NCBI RefSeq assembly: GCF_029029525.1
Contig: NZ_JAKJSC010000012.1
Coordinates: forward strand, 1 to 41,213
From: Labilibaculum sp. DW002
GTDB taxonomy: Bacteria > Bacteroidota > Bacteroidia > Bacteroidales > Marinifilaceae
Length of the DNA stretch: 41,213 bases
Reading direction: 5' to 3'
In this document: in pieces, positions 32,354 through 41,213 of the stretch
Layout: each line of letters starts with the position of its first letter
Numbering within the stretch: the stretch's first letter is position 1
Notes under the pieces: generated by a model
Database searches by the model: none
What the model saw: only the letters and a program-made list of their open reading frames with translations
What the model was told of the DNA's origin: nothing
Made by a program: the position numbers and the translations under genes

Positions 32354-35300
32354 ATGCAAAACTCTACTCAAAAAAAATATCTTTCTCGTATACTTTCCAA
32401 ATTATTATTTGTAATAATATTATGTTTTGGTTTTACTGCTGAACTTACTGCCCAAATTACAATTTGGAGTGAAGATTTTTCTGGATATGCCAATGGGTCT
32501 GGTGTTAATGGATCAGGAAATTTAGGAAGCTATCCCGGAGGAGTTTCCAAGTGGAGCTTGGATTATTCCGATTGTACCTTGTCGAATAATCAAGATTACA
32601 TAAGGATTCTGGGTGGAGCAAGGAGATTGTATTTTCGCGATGTTGATGGTGATGCGAGATGGAATTCTGAGAGTATTTCAATAGTTGGATATGCAAATGT
32701 TCGAGTTTCATTAGATCTAAGTGAAAATGGGACAATGGAAAATGATGATTTTATAAGGTGTCAATATCGGCTTGATGGAAGTGGTGCATGGGTTAGTTTT
32801 GAGGAAAGGTATAATGATTTTGGGTCAGTTACAGCTTCAGTAAGTGGTTTAAGTGGAAGTAGTTTGGAAATTAGAGTCGTTGTGAATAATGATAACGGTA
32901 ATGAATATTACTTTTTTGATAATGTTGTTGTGTATGGGGACAGAACGGATTTAGTTTCATTATCAGTTGGAGCTAATTCTATTGCTGAAGAAGGCGGCGG
33001 TACGAATATCATTGCTTCTTTAAATGGTGTTCAAACTTCAGATGTAACTGTGACATTAGGTTTTTCAGGAACTGCAACAAGTGCAGATTATAGTTTAAAC
33101 AATAGTATCGTAATACCTGCAGGTAATCTTTCTGCAAGTATTAATTTGACAACTGTAAATGATACGGATATTGAAGGGGATGAGAACTTGAATATAAGTG
33201 TTATTAATGTAGTAAATGGAACGGAAGATGGTACGCAAATGGTTATCGTTACGATAGTAGATGATGATATGCCATCAACTGATCCAATACAAGTAGATCG
33301 ACAAAGTCCCGAAAATGGTTATTCACCTAATGAATTAGTTCAGAATGTTCTTGTAACGGGTTGTTTGACAGCTAGTGGTGTTCAATACAGCGGTGATCAA
33401 ACTCTTGGTGTGGGTTATTTTAATGCTGGATCTTCTGATTTTCCATTATCCTCAGGACTTATTATGTCAACAGGACAGGTAAGAAAGGCTGAGGGACCTA
33501 ATAGTGGTAACGCCACGGATAATATTGGTGGTGCAACCGCTGATGCGGATGTTACTAGATTGAATGGAAACGCAAGGGATGTTCAGATTTTAGAGTTTGA
33601 TTTTGTTCCTGCCGGAGATAAGCTTGAATTCAGGTATTTGTTTGCTTCTGAAGAATATCCAGAGTATGCTTGTGGTGCTTACAATGATGTCTTTGGTTTT
33701 ATTTTGAGCGGTCCAGGAATTTCTGGTCCATTTTTAAATGGTGGAGAGAATATAGCTCTGTTGCCATCAAGCACAGATTTTGTTACGATCAATAATGTAA
33801 ATGATCAGGGATGTGGTAATTCTTCCTATTATGTTGATGGAGCAGGTGGTTTTGCAACTCAATTTGACGGACGAACGATAGTTCTTACTGCAAATGCGGA
33901 TGTTGTTGCTTGTCAAACTTATCATATTAGATTGATAATTGCTGATGTTTGGGATGATGCATATAATTCTGCTGTATTTTTGGAGGCGGAAAGTTTTAAA
34001 TCTAATGAGGTTTTAATACAGAATGGAATCGGTATTAATGATGATATAGAGAATATGTATGAAGGATGTACAGGTAGTTATATTAAATTTTTACGTACTG
34101 AAGATATTGGAACTGAATTAACTTTTGATTTAAATATATCTGGGTCGGCAGAGAACGGTGTTGATTATATTTATGTCGATCAGTTTGGTGCGCAAATAGG
34201 AGATGGGAAATTACCTGAAACAGTTACACTTCCAGCTGGTGTAGCTGAGTTGTCGTATTATTATAAAGCTCTTTCAGATACAGGTATTGAGGGTAATGAA
34301 GAGATGAGATTGTCTTTCTTGAAAAGTTGTCCTTGTTCTGCGCCCGATTATTATGAGAAGGTAGTTACGATTATTGATGTTCCAGAAATTGAGGCATCTC
34401 CAACAAGTTTGGTGTCTTGTTTGGGAGCTACTCCAGTTGCTACAATAACTATTGATCTTAAATCGGGTCTTGATCCCGCAGATTATCAGTATAGTTTGGA
34501 GGGTGGCGCCTTTCAAGATGATAATGTGTTTACCTTAACCAATCCTCCAGTTGGATCTGTTTATACAATAACAGTTCAGGATAAATTTGCATGTAGCTCA
34601 GAAGATTTTGATGTTACGATTCCGGCTGTAACTCCTATTGCAGCGGAAGCTGGGCCTTCAAAAGAGATTTGTGAAGGTGAAACAGTTCAGTTAAACGGAA
34701 GTGGAGGTATCTATTACGAATGGTCTTGTTCTCCTGCATCTGGATTAACATATTTGAATAATGTAAATTCTTCTAGTCCTACAGTAGCGGATGATATTCC
34801 ATTTGGTATTTACACGTATACCCTAACGGTAAAAGAGTCTAATTCTGCAACGGCCTCATGTGTTGATACAGATTTTATGGTTTTAACTGTCAAAGAAAAC
34901 TCCCATTTCACGATAGCTTCTGATAAGACAGAGTATTGCAGTGGAGAAGTAATTAGTTTGAATTCTACAATTTTGAATAGTAATGGAGGTGACTCTTATT
35001 TATGGACACCAGCGGCAGATGTTGCGAATTCAACTTCGGCTAATACTACTGCGACTTATAGTGTCATTACTTTGAGTGCTAAAGATTTTTCTTTAACTGT
35101 GACAAAATCGAATGGTTGTAGTAATACTGAGTATATTTCTGGTGTATTGGTTAATCCGCATCCAGTTATTTCTCTTAATGGATCAAGTATTATCTGTTCA
35201 GATGGGAGTAACGGTACTCTGAATGTAGATGTGTCTGGAGGAACTCCATTGGGTGCAAGTCCATTCTATAATTACTCTTGGAGTCATGATGGAGGTTTGA

Positions 35301-35431
35301 ATTTACCTAATGCTACAGGTTTAGGAGTTGGAACATATACTCTTACGGTAACGGATGCTAAGTCTTGTTCTAAAGCTGAGACTTATGATGTAGGTGCTGA
35401 ACCAAGTCCTAAAGGCATTTATCATGAGTAG
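32354..35431 (+). CDS. large secreted modular surface protein A (Calx-beta, choice-of-anchor L, SprB-like)
   Basis: The 1025-residue protein has a signal peptide (about 1-34, ending AELTAQ). A beta-sandwich opening with IWSEDFSGYANGSG spans about 35-195. A Calx-beta domain follows at about 200-310 (VNDTDIEGDENLNISVINVV). A choice-of-anchor L domain spans about 310-550 (GYFNAGSSDFPLSSGLIMSTG, then LEFRYLFASEEYPEYACGAY). A second Calx-like segment lies at about 560-660, then Ig-like repeats. A SprB-like repeat (CSDGSNGTLNVDVSGGTP, then GTYTLTVTDAKSC) precedes the end EPSPKGIYHE. No type IX C-terminal sorting domain is seen. Probable role is adhesion or surface matrix; this is inferred from modules. 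It is a paralog of the next gene. Confidence 0.85.
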   Translation: MQNSTQKKYLSRILSKLLFVIILCFGFTAELTAQITIWSEDFSGYANGSGVNGSGNLGSYPGGVSKWSLDYSDCTLSNNQDYIRILGGARRLYFRDVDGDARWNSESISIVGYANVRVSLDLSENGTMENDDFIRCQYRLDGSGAWVSFEERYNDFGSVTASVSGLSGSSLEIRVVVNNDNGNEYYFFDNVVVYGDRTDLVSLSVGANSIAEEGGGTNIIASLNGVQTSDVTVTLGFSGTATSADYSLNNSIVIPAGNLSASINLTTVNDTDIEGDENLNISVINVVNGTEDGTQMVIVTIVDDDMPSTDPIQVDRQSPENGYSPNELVQNVLVTGCLTASGVQYSGDQTLGVGYFNAGSSDFPLSSGLIMSTGQVRKAEGPNSGNATDNIGGATADADVTRLNGNARDVQILEFDFVPAGDKLEFRYLFASEEYPEYACGAYNDVFGFILSGPGISGPFLNGGENIALLPSSTDFVTINNVNDQGCGNSSYYVDGAGGFATQFDGRTIVLTANADVVACQTYHIRLIIADVWDDAYNSAVFLEAESFKSNEVLIQNGIGINDDIENMYEGCTGSYIKFLRTEDIGTELTFDLNISGSAENGVDYIYVDQFGAQIGDGKLPETVTLPAGVAELSYYYKALSDTGIEGNEEMRLSFLKSCPCSAPDYYEKVVTIIDVPEIEASPTSLVSCLGATPVATITIDLKSGLDPADYQYSLEGGAFQDDNVFTLTNPPVGSVYTITVQDKFACSSEDFDVTIPAVTPIAAEAGPSKEICEGETVQLNGSGGIYYEWSCSPASGLTYLNNVNSSSPTVADDIPFGIYTYTLTVKESNSATASCVDTDFMVLTVKENSHFTIASDKTEYCSGEVISLNSTILNSNGGDSYLWTPAADVANSTSANTTATYSVITLSAKDFSLTVTKSNGCSNTEYISGVLVNPHPVISLNGSSIICSDGSNGTLNVDVSGGTPLGASPFYNYSWSHDGGLNLPNATGLGVGTYTLTVTDAKSCSKAETYDVGAEPSPKGIYHE

Positions 35432-35895
35432 AAATCAAGATTTTTGCATTAAACTTTTCATCTTCTAATTATTTCTTCAAATATTTGACCTTTTGAGTCG
35501 GTGGTTATTTACATGTTTTTGTATGGATGATATAAAGTCATGGGTTATTCCAATCTAAATTATCATGTTTTCTAGCCAATACTGTATTTATTTCATGTAA
35601 AAAAGGCATTGTCTCTTCTTCTACTTGGCATAGAATTAATAGTTTTTATCCTAATGTTTAATTTTGTTGACTTCATAAATAAGTCTCATTGTCGTCAACG
35701 TGCTTTAGTATGGGATATATTATATTTCTGGAAAACTGCAATCAATTATAATACAGGGAGTAGTTCTAGTGAAGCAAATATGACTCATTTTGGAAGTACT
35801 GTAATTAGGGTAAGTCCAACGTTCCTTGCTATTTACCTTTAATAATTTATACTGAATATTATTAAGGGTCTGTGAATGTTTTTGTTAAAAAATAA
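35432..35895. other. long spacer between surface protein genes A and B
   Basis: Over 460 bases lie between the stop of gene A and the promoter of gene B. A 77-codon frame at 35609-35842 starts with a hydrophobic stretch but shows no recognisable domain, so I leave it uncalled. No terminator with a T-run was found after gene A. Confidence 0.4.
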
Positions 35896-35921
35896 TTAAA
35901 CAAATATTCTTTTTCTGCGTA
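35896..35921 (+). promoter_or_regulatory. ECF-sigma-like promoter, surface protein gene B
   Basis: TTAAAC (35896-35901), exactly 16 bases, then CGTA (35918-35921), ending 77 nt before the ATG. The spacer shares CTTTTTCT with that of gene A, and the flanks are also similar, so the upstream regions are homologous copies. Confidence 0.6.
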
Positions 35922-35998
35922 GTGTACGAATTGAGGTAAAAATAATTATTTTTGACCCTAATTTGTTCGTCCCTGTAAAACTCTGAAAGTATTTCCCT

Positions 35999-38900
35999 AT
36001 GCAAGATTCAGCTCACAAAAAACTTCTTTCGTTTTTCTCTTTTAAGATTATTCTTCTTTTCATATTTAGTTTTAGTTTCATTGACGCTATTCAAGCTCAA
36101 ACAATAATTTGGAGTGAGGACTTTTCTGGTGATAATGGTAATTCTTCAGAGAGTGGTCGTTGGAGCACTTCCGGGTATGTTGGAGCAAATTGGTTTCGAG
36201 TGGAGAATCAAAAGTTGGAGATCCGTGATAATAATAGGCAAGTTGCAGAATGGCTTACTAGTTCAATAAATATTGCAGGTTATTCTAATGTGTCAGTCTC
36301 GATTAATGCTCAGGAAGCTGGTGGGCTGGAGCCTAAAGATAATATAGATGAGGATTATATTCTTTTCCAATACAGAATTGATGGTGGTAGTTGGCAGGAT
36401 TTTTCTAGTAGTCCGTGGTACGATGATTTTTCAAGTAATAACACGGATCGAAATGCTTCTATCACAGGTTTAAGTGGATCAACTTTACAAGTTCGTGTGC
36501 AATTTAAAAACGGGACAGGTAATTATGAGTATTATAGAATTGATGATGTTGAGGTTACTGGTGAGAGTGTGACGTATTGTATACCTACTGGAAGGTATAC
36601 CAATAGCTATTCTTATGCTTATATTTCTAATGTAAATATTGGTGATATAGATAATAATAGTAACTCTAGTGGATTTATGGATTATACAAATTTATCTACA
36701 GATTTGAATCCTGCACAGAATTACACTCTAACAGTCACGCCAAGTTATTATAATAATGGTTATGAGTGTGAACTTTGGGTAGATTGGAATAATGATGGGA
36801 ATTTTGATGGTGCAAATGAAACTATTTCAACTTCGGCTGGAAGTGGGAAGTATACTGCAACGATAACTCCACCATCAGGAGTTATTGGCGAAATTACAAT
36901 GAGAGTTAGAATTGATTGGTTTGGAGGAGGGAATGCATGTGCTGATATTTATTATGGGGAAGTCGAAGATTATACTTTAAATGTAATTGCTAGTGGTGCA
37001 ACTCCGGTAGCTAAATGTAAAGATCATACGGTTTATCTTGATGCATCTGGAAATGCAATCATAACTCCAGTAAATATAAACAATGGAAGTAGTGATGTTG
37101 AGACGGTGAATGCCAATTTATTATTGAGCTTGGATAAAAACTCTTTTGATTGCTCAAATTTAGGTGCTAATACGGTAACTCTTACTGTCGAAGATGAGGC
37201 TGGAAATAAATCAACTTGTTCATCAACGGTAACAGTTGTTGATGATTTAAACCCTACGGCTCAATGCAAAAATATAACTGTTCAGTTGAATGCGTCTGGG
37301 AATGCGAGCATAACAGGTGCTGATGTCGATAATGGAAGTACAGATAATTGCGCAATCAGCTCTATGTCGGTGAATAAGTCCAATTTTTCCAATGCCGACG
37401 TTGGAACAAACACTGTTATTCTTACTGTTTCTGATGCTAGTGGAAATTTATCTACTTGTAATGCTGTTGTTACTGTACTTGCTTTTATTCCTGAAGTTAG
37501 CTTGTCTGTTTCGCCAAGTTCAATTGACGAGAATGGGGGAAACGCTTTTCTAACAGCTACTTTAACTGGAATTGCTTCAACCGATGTCCTTGTTAATCTC
37601 GCAATGTCTGGGACGGCTTCGACTTCAGATTACGCAATATCCAAATTGCAAATAGTTGTTCCTCAAGGGAGTTTAAGTGCAAGTATCACAGTTAGTGCTG
37701 TTAATGATACAGATATTGAAGGAGACGAAAGCTTGAATGTTAGTGTGTCTAGTGTTGTGGGTGGCACTGAAAATGGAACCCAAATGGTTATGGTAACAAT
37801 TGTTGATGATGATTTTCCGTCAGAAGATTCAATAGAGGTTAATCGCCAAAGCCCTGAGGACAAATATGATTCTGAAGGTTTGGTTCGAAATGTTTTAGTG
37901 ACTGGTTGTTTGACTGCAGATAATATAAGTTATTCAGGAGATGAAAAAGATGGCGTTGGCTATTTTAATGCTGGCACCTCAGATTTTCCTTTATCATCTG
38001 GGGTGATTATATCGACGGGTAAGGTACGAGATGCAGAGGGGCGAAATGATAAAACAAATGAAAGTTCAAATATTGATGGTGCAACTGCTGATTCTGATGT
38101 TACGAGATTAAATACTAATGCGAGAGATGTTCAGATTTTAGAATTTGATTTTGTGCCTGCTGGAGATAAATTAGAATTTAGGTATTTGTTTGCTTCTGAG
38201 GAATATCCCGAGTATGCTTGTGGAGCGTATAATGATGTATTTGGTTTTATTTTAAGTGGGCCAGGGATCTCCGGACCATTTTTAAATGGAGGAGAGAATA
38301 TAGCTCTTTTGCCTTCTAGTACAAATTTTGTTACAATTAATAATGTAAATGACCAAGGGTGTGGAAATGCTTCATTTTACGTAGATGGGACAGGAGGTTT
38401 TGCGACTCAATTTGATGGTAGAACAATCGTGCTGACTGCAAGTGCAGATGTGGTGCCTTGTCAAACTTATCATATTCGATTGATAATTGCTGATGTATCC
38501 GATAGGACCTACGATTCAGCTGTTTTTCTGGAAGCAGAGAGTTTTAAATCAAATGAAGTTGAAATTCAAAATGGAATTGGTGTTGAAGACGATGTTGATT
38601 TCATGTACGAAGGTTGCGGTGGTAGTTATATCAAATTTGTTCGAAAAGAGGATTTTGAAGATGAAATGACGTTTGATTTGAATATTTCAGGTTCTGCAGA
38701 AAATGGGGTTGATTATTTATATGTGGATGCAGCTGGAAACCAGATAGGAGATGGTAAAATACCAACTACGGTGACATTGCCTGCCGGAATGGATGAATTG
38801 GTTTATTATTATAAGGCATTATCAGATGATGATATTGAGGGAGATGAAGAATTGCGATTATCTTTTTTAAAGAATTGTCCTTGTTCTGCTCCTGATTATT

Positions 38901-39979
38901 ATGAAAAAGTTGTAACGATAATAGATGTCCCTGAAATTGAGGCCTCTCCAACAAGTTTGGTGTCTTGTTTAGGTGCTACACCAGTTGCTACGATTACTGT
39001 TGATTTAAAGTTTGGCTTAGATCCAGCGGATTATCAGTACAGTTTAGATGGAGGAGCTTTTCAAGATAATAATGTTTTTACATTAAGTGATCCTACGGTT
39101 GGAGCAACGCACACCATATCTGTGCAAGATCGATTTGCATGTCGATCGGCAAGTTTTGATATTGTAATGCCTGCAGTGACACCCATTGCAGCAGAAGCTG
39201 GACCGGCAAAAACGATTTGTGAAGGTGAAACAGTGCAGTTAGAAGGAGGTGGAGGTATTTATTATGAGTGGTCTTGTTCTCCTAATGCGGGGCTTGGTTA
39301 TTTGAATAATGTTAATGCTCCAAATCCTACTGTCGCTGCAGATATTCCATATGGTTCATATACTTATACACTAACTGTGAAAGAATCTTCCTCGGCATCT
39401 GCATCTTGTATTGATACTGATAATATGGTTTTAACAGTGAATGAGAATTCACATTTTACAATTAGTACGGACAAATTAGAGTATTGTAGTGGAGAAGTTA
39501 TCAATTTAAAATCAACAATTCAAAATAGTAATGGGGATGATTCTTATTTATGGACGCCAGCTGCTGATGTTGCAAATTCAATTTCGGCTAATACAAGTGT
39601 GATTTATTCGACATCTGTTTTGGTTGCAAAAGATTTTTCTTTGACTGTAACTAAATCAAATGGATGTAGTAATACCGAAAATATTTCAGGGATTTTTATT
39701 AATCCCCATCCGGTAGTTTCATTGAATTCTTCAAGTAATGTGTGTTCAGATGGAAGTAATGGGACGTTAAATGTGGATGTTTCTACAGGAACGCCATTTG
39801 GAAGTAGCCCGTTTTATAATTACTCTTGGAGTCATGATGGTGGTTTGAATTCACCTGATGCTACAGGTTTAGGAGTTGGTGGATATACTGTAACGGTAAC
39901 GGATGCTAAGTCTTGCTCTAAAGCGGAAACTTTCTCAGTTGTAGCAGAGCCAAGTCCAAAGGGTATTTATCATGAATAA
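35999..39979 (+). CDS. large secreted modular surface protein B (GEVED, HYR x2, Calx-beta, choice-of-anchor L, SprB-like)
   Basis: The 1326-residue protein has a signal peptide (about 1-34, ending AIQAQ) and a beta-sandwich from IWSEDFSGDNGNSSESG. A GEVED domain spans about 191-332 (WVDWNNDGNFDGANETI, then YYGEVEDYTLNV). Two HYR-type repeats start near 335 and 417 (CKDHTVYLDASGNAIITP, and CKNITVQLNASGNASITG). A Calx-beta domain lies at about 497-605, then choice-of-anchor L at about 609-845, and Ig-like and SprB-like parts to EPSPKGIYHE. From the Calx-beta domain on it parallels protein A closely; the GEVED and HYR modules are extra. No type IX C-terminal domain is seen. Likely an extracellular adhesin or matrix protein. 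Confidence 0.85.
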   Translation: MQDSAHKKLLSFFSFKIILLFIFSFSFIDAIQAQTIIWSEDFSGDNGNSSESGRWSTSGYVGANWFRVENQKLEIRDNNRQVAEWLTSSINIAGYSNVSVSINAQEAGGLEPKDNIDEDYILFQYRIDGGSWQDFSSSPWYDDFSSNNTDRNASITGLSGSTLQVRVQFKNGTGNYEYYRIDDVEVTGESVTYCIPTGRYTNSYSYAYISNVNIGDIDNNSNSSGFMDYTNLSTDLNPAQNYTLTVTPSYYNNGYECELWVDWNNDGNFDGANETISTSAGSGKYTATITPPSGVIGEITMRVRIDWFGGGNACADIYYGEVEDYTLNVIASGATPVAKCKDHTVYLDASGNAIITPVNINNGSSDVETVNANLLLSLDKNSFDCSNLGANTVTLTVEDEAGNKSTCSSTVTVVDDLNPTAQCKNITVQLNASGNASITGADVDNGSTDNCAISSMSVNKSNFSNADVGTNTVILTVSDASGNLSTCNAVVTVLAFIPEVSLSVSPSSIDENGGNAFLTATLTGIASTDVLVNLAMSGTASTSDYAISKLQIVVPQGSLSASITVSAVNDTDIEGDESLNVSVSSVVGGTENGTQMVMVTIVDDDFPSEDSIEVNRQSPEDKYDSEGLVRNVLVTGCLTADNISYSGDEKDGVGYFNAGTSDFPLSSGVIISTGKVRDAEGRNDKTNESSNIDGATADSDVTRLNTNARDVQILEFDFVPAGDKLEFRYLFASEEYPEYACGAYNDVFGFILSGPGISGPFLNGGENIALLPSSTNFVTINNVNDQGCGNASFYVDGTGGFATQFDGRTIVLTASADVVPCQTYHIRLIIADVSDRTYDSAVFLEAESFKSNEVEIQNGIGVEDDVDFMYEGCGGSYIKFVRKEDFEDEMTFDLNISGSAENGVDYLYVDAAGNQIGDGKIPTTVTLPAGMDELVYYYKALSDDDIEGDEELRLSFLKNCPCSAPDYYEKVVTIIDVPEIEASPTSLVSCLGATPVATITVDLKFGLDPADYQYSLDGGAFQDNNVFTLSDPTVGATHTISVQDRFACRSASFDIVMPAVTPIAAEAGPAKTICEGETVQLEGGGGIYYEWSCSPNAGLGYLNNVNAPNPTVAADIPYGSYTYTLTVKESSSASASCIDTDNMVLTVNENSHFTISTDKLEYCSGEVINLKSTIQNSNGDDSYLWTPAADVANSISANTSVIYSTSVLVAKDFSLTVTKSNGCSNTENISGIFINPHPVVSLNSSSNVCSDGSNGTLNVDVSTGTPFGSSPFYNYSWSHDGGLNSPDATGLGVGGYTVTVTDAKSCSKAETFSVVAEPSPKGIYHE

Positions 39980-40201
39980 ATAAAAAGAATTCTATTAGAT
40001 TTGACATGTAAGTGTTTGTTGGTATATCGAATAATTTGGAGTTGTTGCATATATTCCATGAAATAACAACTTTACTGGATGAAAGTACTTTTATATTAGA
40101 TTAGTGATATTTATCGTTATGATTTCTTATGGAAAATGGACGGGTTTGTAGCGGTTTTATGAATATTAAACAAATAAAAAATCTATTTAATTATAAAAAA
40201 A
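39980..40201. other. spacer between surface protein genes B and C
   Basis: AT-rich sequence without a credible frame or terminator. An isolated copy of TTAAACAAAT at 40166-40175 matches the start of the promoters of genes A and B, but no CGTA follows at 16 bases; the properly spaced pair is at 40202-40227. Confidence 0.4.
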
Positions 40202-40227
40202 CTAAACACTTTTTAACAATCGCCGTA
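40202..40227 (+). promoter_or_regulatory. ECF-sigma-like promoter, surface protein gene C
   Basis: CTAAAC (40202-40207), exactly 16 bases, then CGTA (40224-40227), ending 74 nt before the TTG start. The spacer differs from those of genes A and B apart from a T-run, yet the two boxes, their spacing and their distance to the start are preserved. Confidence 0.55.
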
Positions 40228-40301
40228 TAGATGTTATAGTTATTATAAATTAATAGTATATTTTTACAAATTATAATTGAATTTACATTAAAACAGATCG
40301 C

Positions 40302-41213
40302 TTGACGAAACTTTTACACATAAAAATTTTCATACTGGTTATTCTGATTACTTTGACTAAAGTTGATCTTAATGCTCAAACAGTGTTGTCCGCTACCGAG
40401 GACGTATGCTCTGGAGAGACAAGATTATATAAGGTTGAAGGATTTGCTGGTTCGACTATTTTTTGGTCCGTACAAGGCGGTACAATTTATAATGGTGGAT
40501 CTGCCGTAGCAGACGAAGACGGTATTGCTGCAGGCATACAATATAGTGAGGCTATTGTCAGTGGTGAAAGTGTAATTGAGATTGTTTGGAATGTAGTAGC
40601 GGGAGATTATGTGGTAAATGCATACGAAGAAACGGCAAGTGCCTGTCTTTCTGCTGATATGAATTTAACTGTAACGGTTAGTTCTTTGCCTGATCATTCT
40701 CTTGCCGTTTCAGATCCTACAATTTGTCCAAGTGGTACAGCTACAATAACTTTACAAAATAGTGTTTCTGGAATAGATTATCAATTGCGTTTAGATAGTA
40801 ATGATAGTTCAGTTGGCTCTGCAGTTTCGGGTACTGGCGGAAATATAACTTTTGATGTTACGCCTGCGGTAAATACAATCTATAATGTTTATGCTGTAAA
40901 TTCATCAACAACTTGTGGTATTGAATTAACAGATAAGAGTAATGTTACGGTTGAGGATATAACCGACCCAATAGCTGTTTGTCAAAATATCACGATTCAG
41001 TTAGATGCAACAGGAAATGTGAGTATAGCTGCCAATCAAATTGATAATGGTAGTTCTGATAATTGTACATCTGCTGCATCTCTTACTTTATCCCTTGATA
41101 AAACTAATTTTACTTGTGCTGATCTTGGTGCAAATACGGTTGTGTTAACTGTTGCTGATGCTTCAGCTAATGTTAGTACTTGTAATGCTACTGTAACTGT
41201 TGAGGATTTAATT
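40302..41213 (+). CDS. surface protein C, N-terminal part of a secreted modular protein (runs off the window)
   Basis: The frame is open from TTG at 40302 to the last base (304 codons). No ATG lies between the preceding in-frame stop (40278-40280) and a typical signal peptide. That peptide begins TKLLHIKIFILVILITLTKVD and ends NAQ, so TTG is the best start. An Ig-like region follows (CSGETRLYKVEGFAGSTIFWSVQGG), then another beta-rich segment (SDPTICPSGTATITLQN). From about residue 210 there is a HYR-type repeat (AVCQNITIQLDATGNVSIAANQIDNGSSDNC) close to those in protein B. The C terminus, and any sorting domain, lies outside the window. Function is inferred only as secreted and probably adhesive. 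Confidence 0.85.
   Translation, partial: MTKLLHIKIFILVILITLTKVDLNAQTVLSATEDVCSGETRLYKVEGFAGSTIFWSVQGGTIYNGGSAVADEDGIAAGIQYSEAIVSGESVIEIVWNVVAGDYVVNAYEETASACLSADMNLTVTVSSLPDHSLAVSDPTICPSGTATITLQNSVSGIDYQLRLDSNDSSVGSAVSGTGGNITFDVTPAVNTIYNVYAVNSSTTCGIELTDKSNVTVEDITDPIAVCQNITIQLDATGNVSIAANQIDNGSSDNCTSAASLTLSLDKTNFTCADLGANTVVLTVADASANVSTCNATVTVEDLI

Noticed and set aside
35609-35842. 77-codon frame in the spacer between surface protein genes A and B
   Set aside because: It has a hydrophobic start but no recognisable domain, no promoter or ribosome-site support, and ordinary AT-rich spacer composition; I judged it a chance frame.
1-41213. CRISPR arrays, insertion sequences, prophage or toxin-antitoxin genes
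   Set aside because: I saw no regularly spaced direct repeats, transposase, integrase or phage-type proteins; the gene content is chromosomal housekeeping plus the surface-protein cluster.

Overview
The window is an AT-rich chromosomal segment that reads as Bacteroidota, probably Bacteroidia of the Marinilabiliales/Marinifilaceae type. The order is an inference; the phylum is well supported. Supporting signs are promoters of the TTTG / TAnnTTTG type, the near absence of strong Shine-Dalgarno sequences, a DUF4294 protein, a secreted protein of the family mislabelled 'asparagine synthetase B' in this phylum, the PASTA-RluD-Ddl gene order, and large secreted proteins with choice-of-anchor L, Calx-beta, GEVED, HYR and SprB-like modules. 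I saw no CRISPR array, insertion sequence, phage gene or tRNA.

Layout. Positions 1-243 hold the end of an rRNA operon (23S-5S spacer, 5S rRNA, terminator). Positions 480-3130 hold rpsO and pnp. Positions 3128-7268 carry a small two-TM protein, a deoxynucleoside kinase, an abundant-looking TPR/OmpA-like lipoprotein and a STAS-plus-HATPase regulator. Positions 7278-11586 are mostly minus strand: a SpoU methyltransferase, a stand-alone arginine deiminase, a four-TM protein and ElbB, with a plus-strand DUF4294 gene among them. Positions 11671-16163 hold thpR, an MBL-fold hydrolase and gcvP. Positions 16580-22471 are minus strand: the operon PASTA protein-RluD family-ddl, then rpmH (52 codons), rsmG, and a glycosyltransferase overlapping an ECF sigma factor. 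Positions 22716-31129 hold tgt, an LptF/G permease, an acyl-CoA carboxyltransferase with its biotin carrier, ispE (minus), dnaB and the secreted 'AsnB-like' protein. A YjjG-type nucleotidase (minus) follows.

The accessory part is 32254-41213. It has three tandem genes for large secreted, modular surface proteins; the third starts at TTG and runs off the window. The first two are diverged paralogs ending in the same ten residues, with no recognisable type IX secretion C-terminal domain. The most interesting signal is upstream of all three: an identically spaced TAAACA / CGTA pair (hexamer ending in AAAC, exactly 16 nt, then CGTA), ending 74-77 nt before each start codon. It resembles an ECF-sigma promoter and is unlike the housekeeping promoters elsewhere in the window. 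This suggests a small regulon of co-expressed surface proteins.

Most of the rest is housekeeping: RNA processing and decay, translation, tRNA/rRNA modification, peptidoglycan precursor synthesis, isoprenoid synthesis and replication. Many transcription units end in clear intrinsic terminators.
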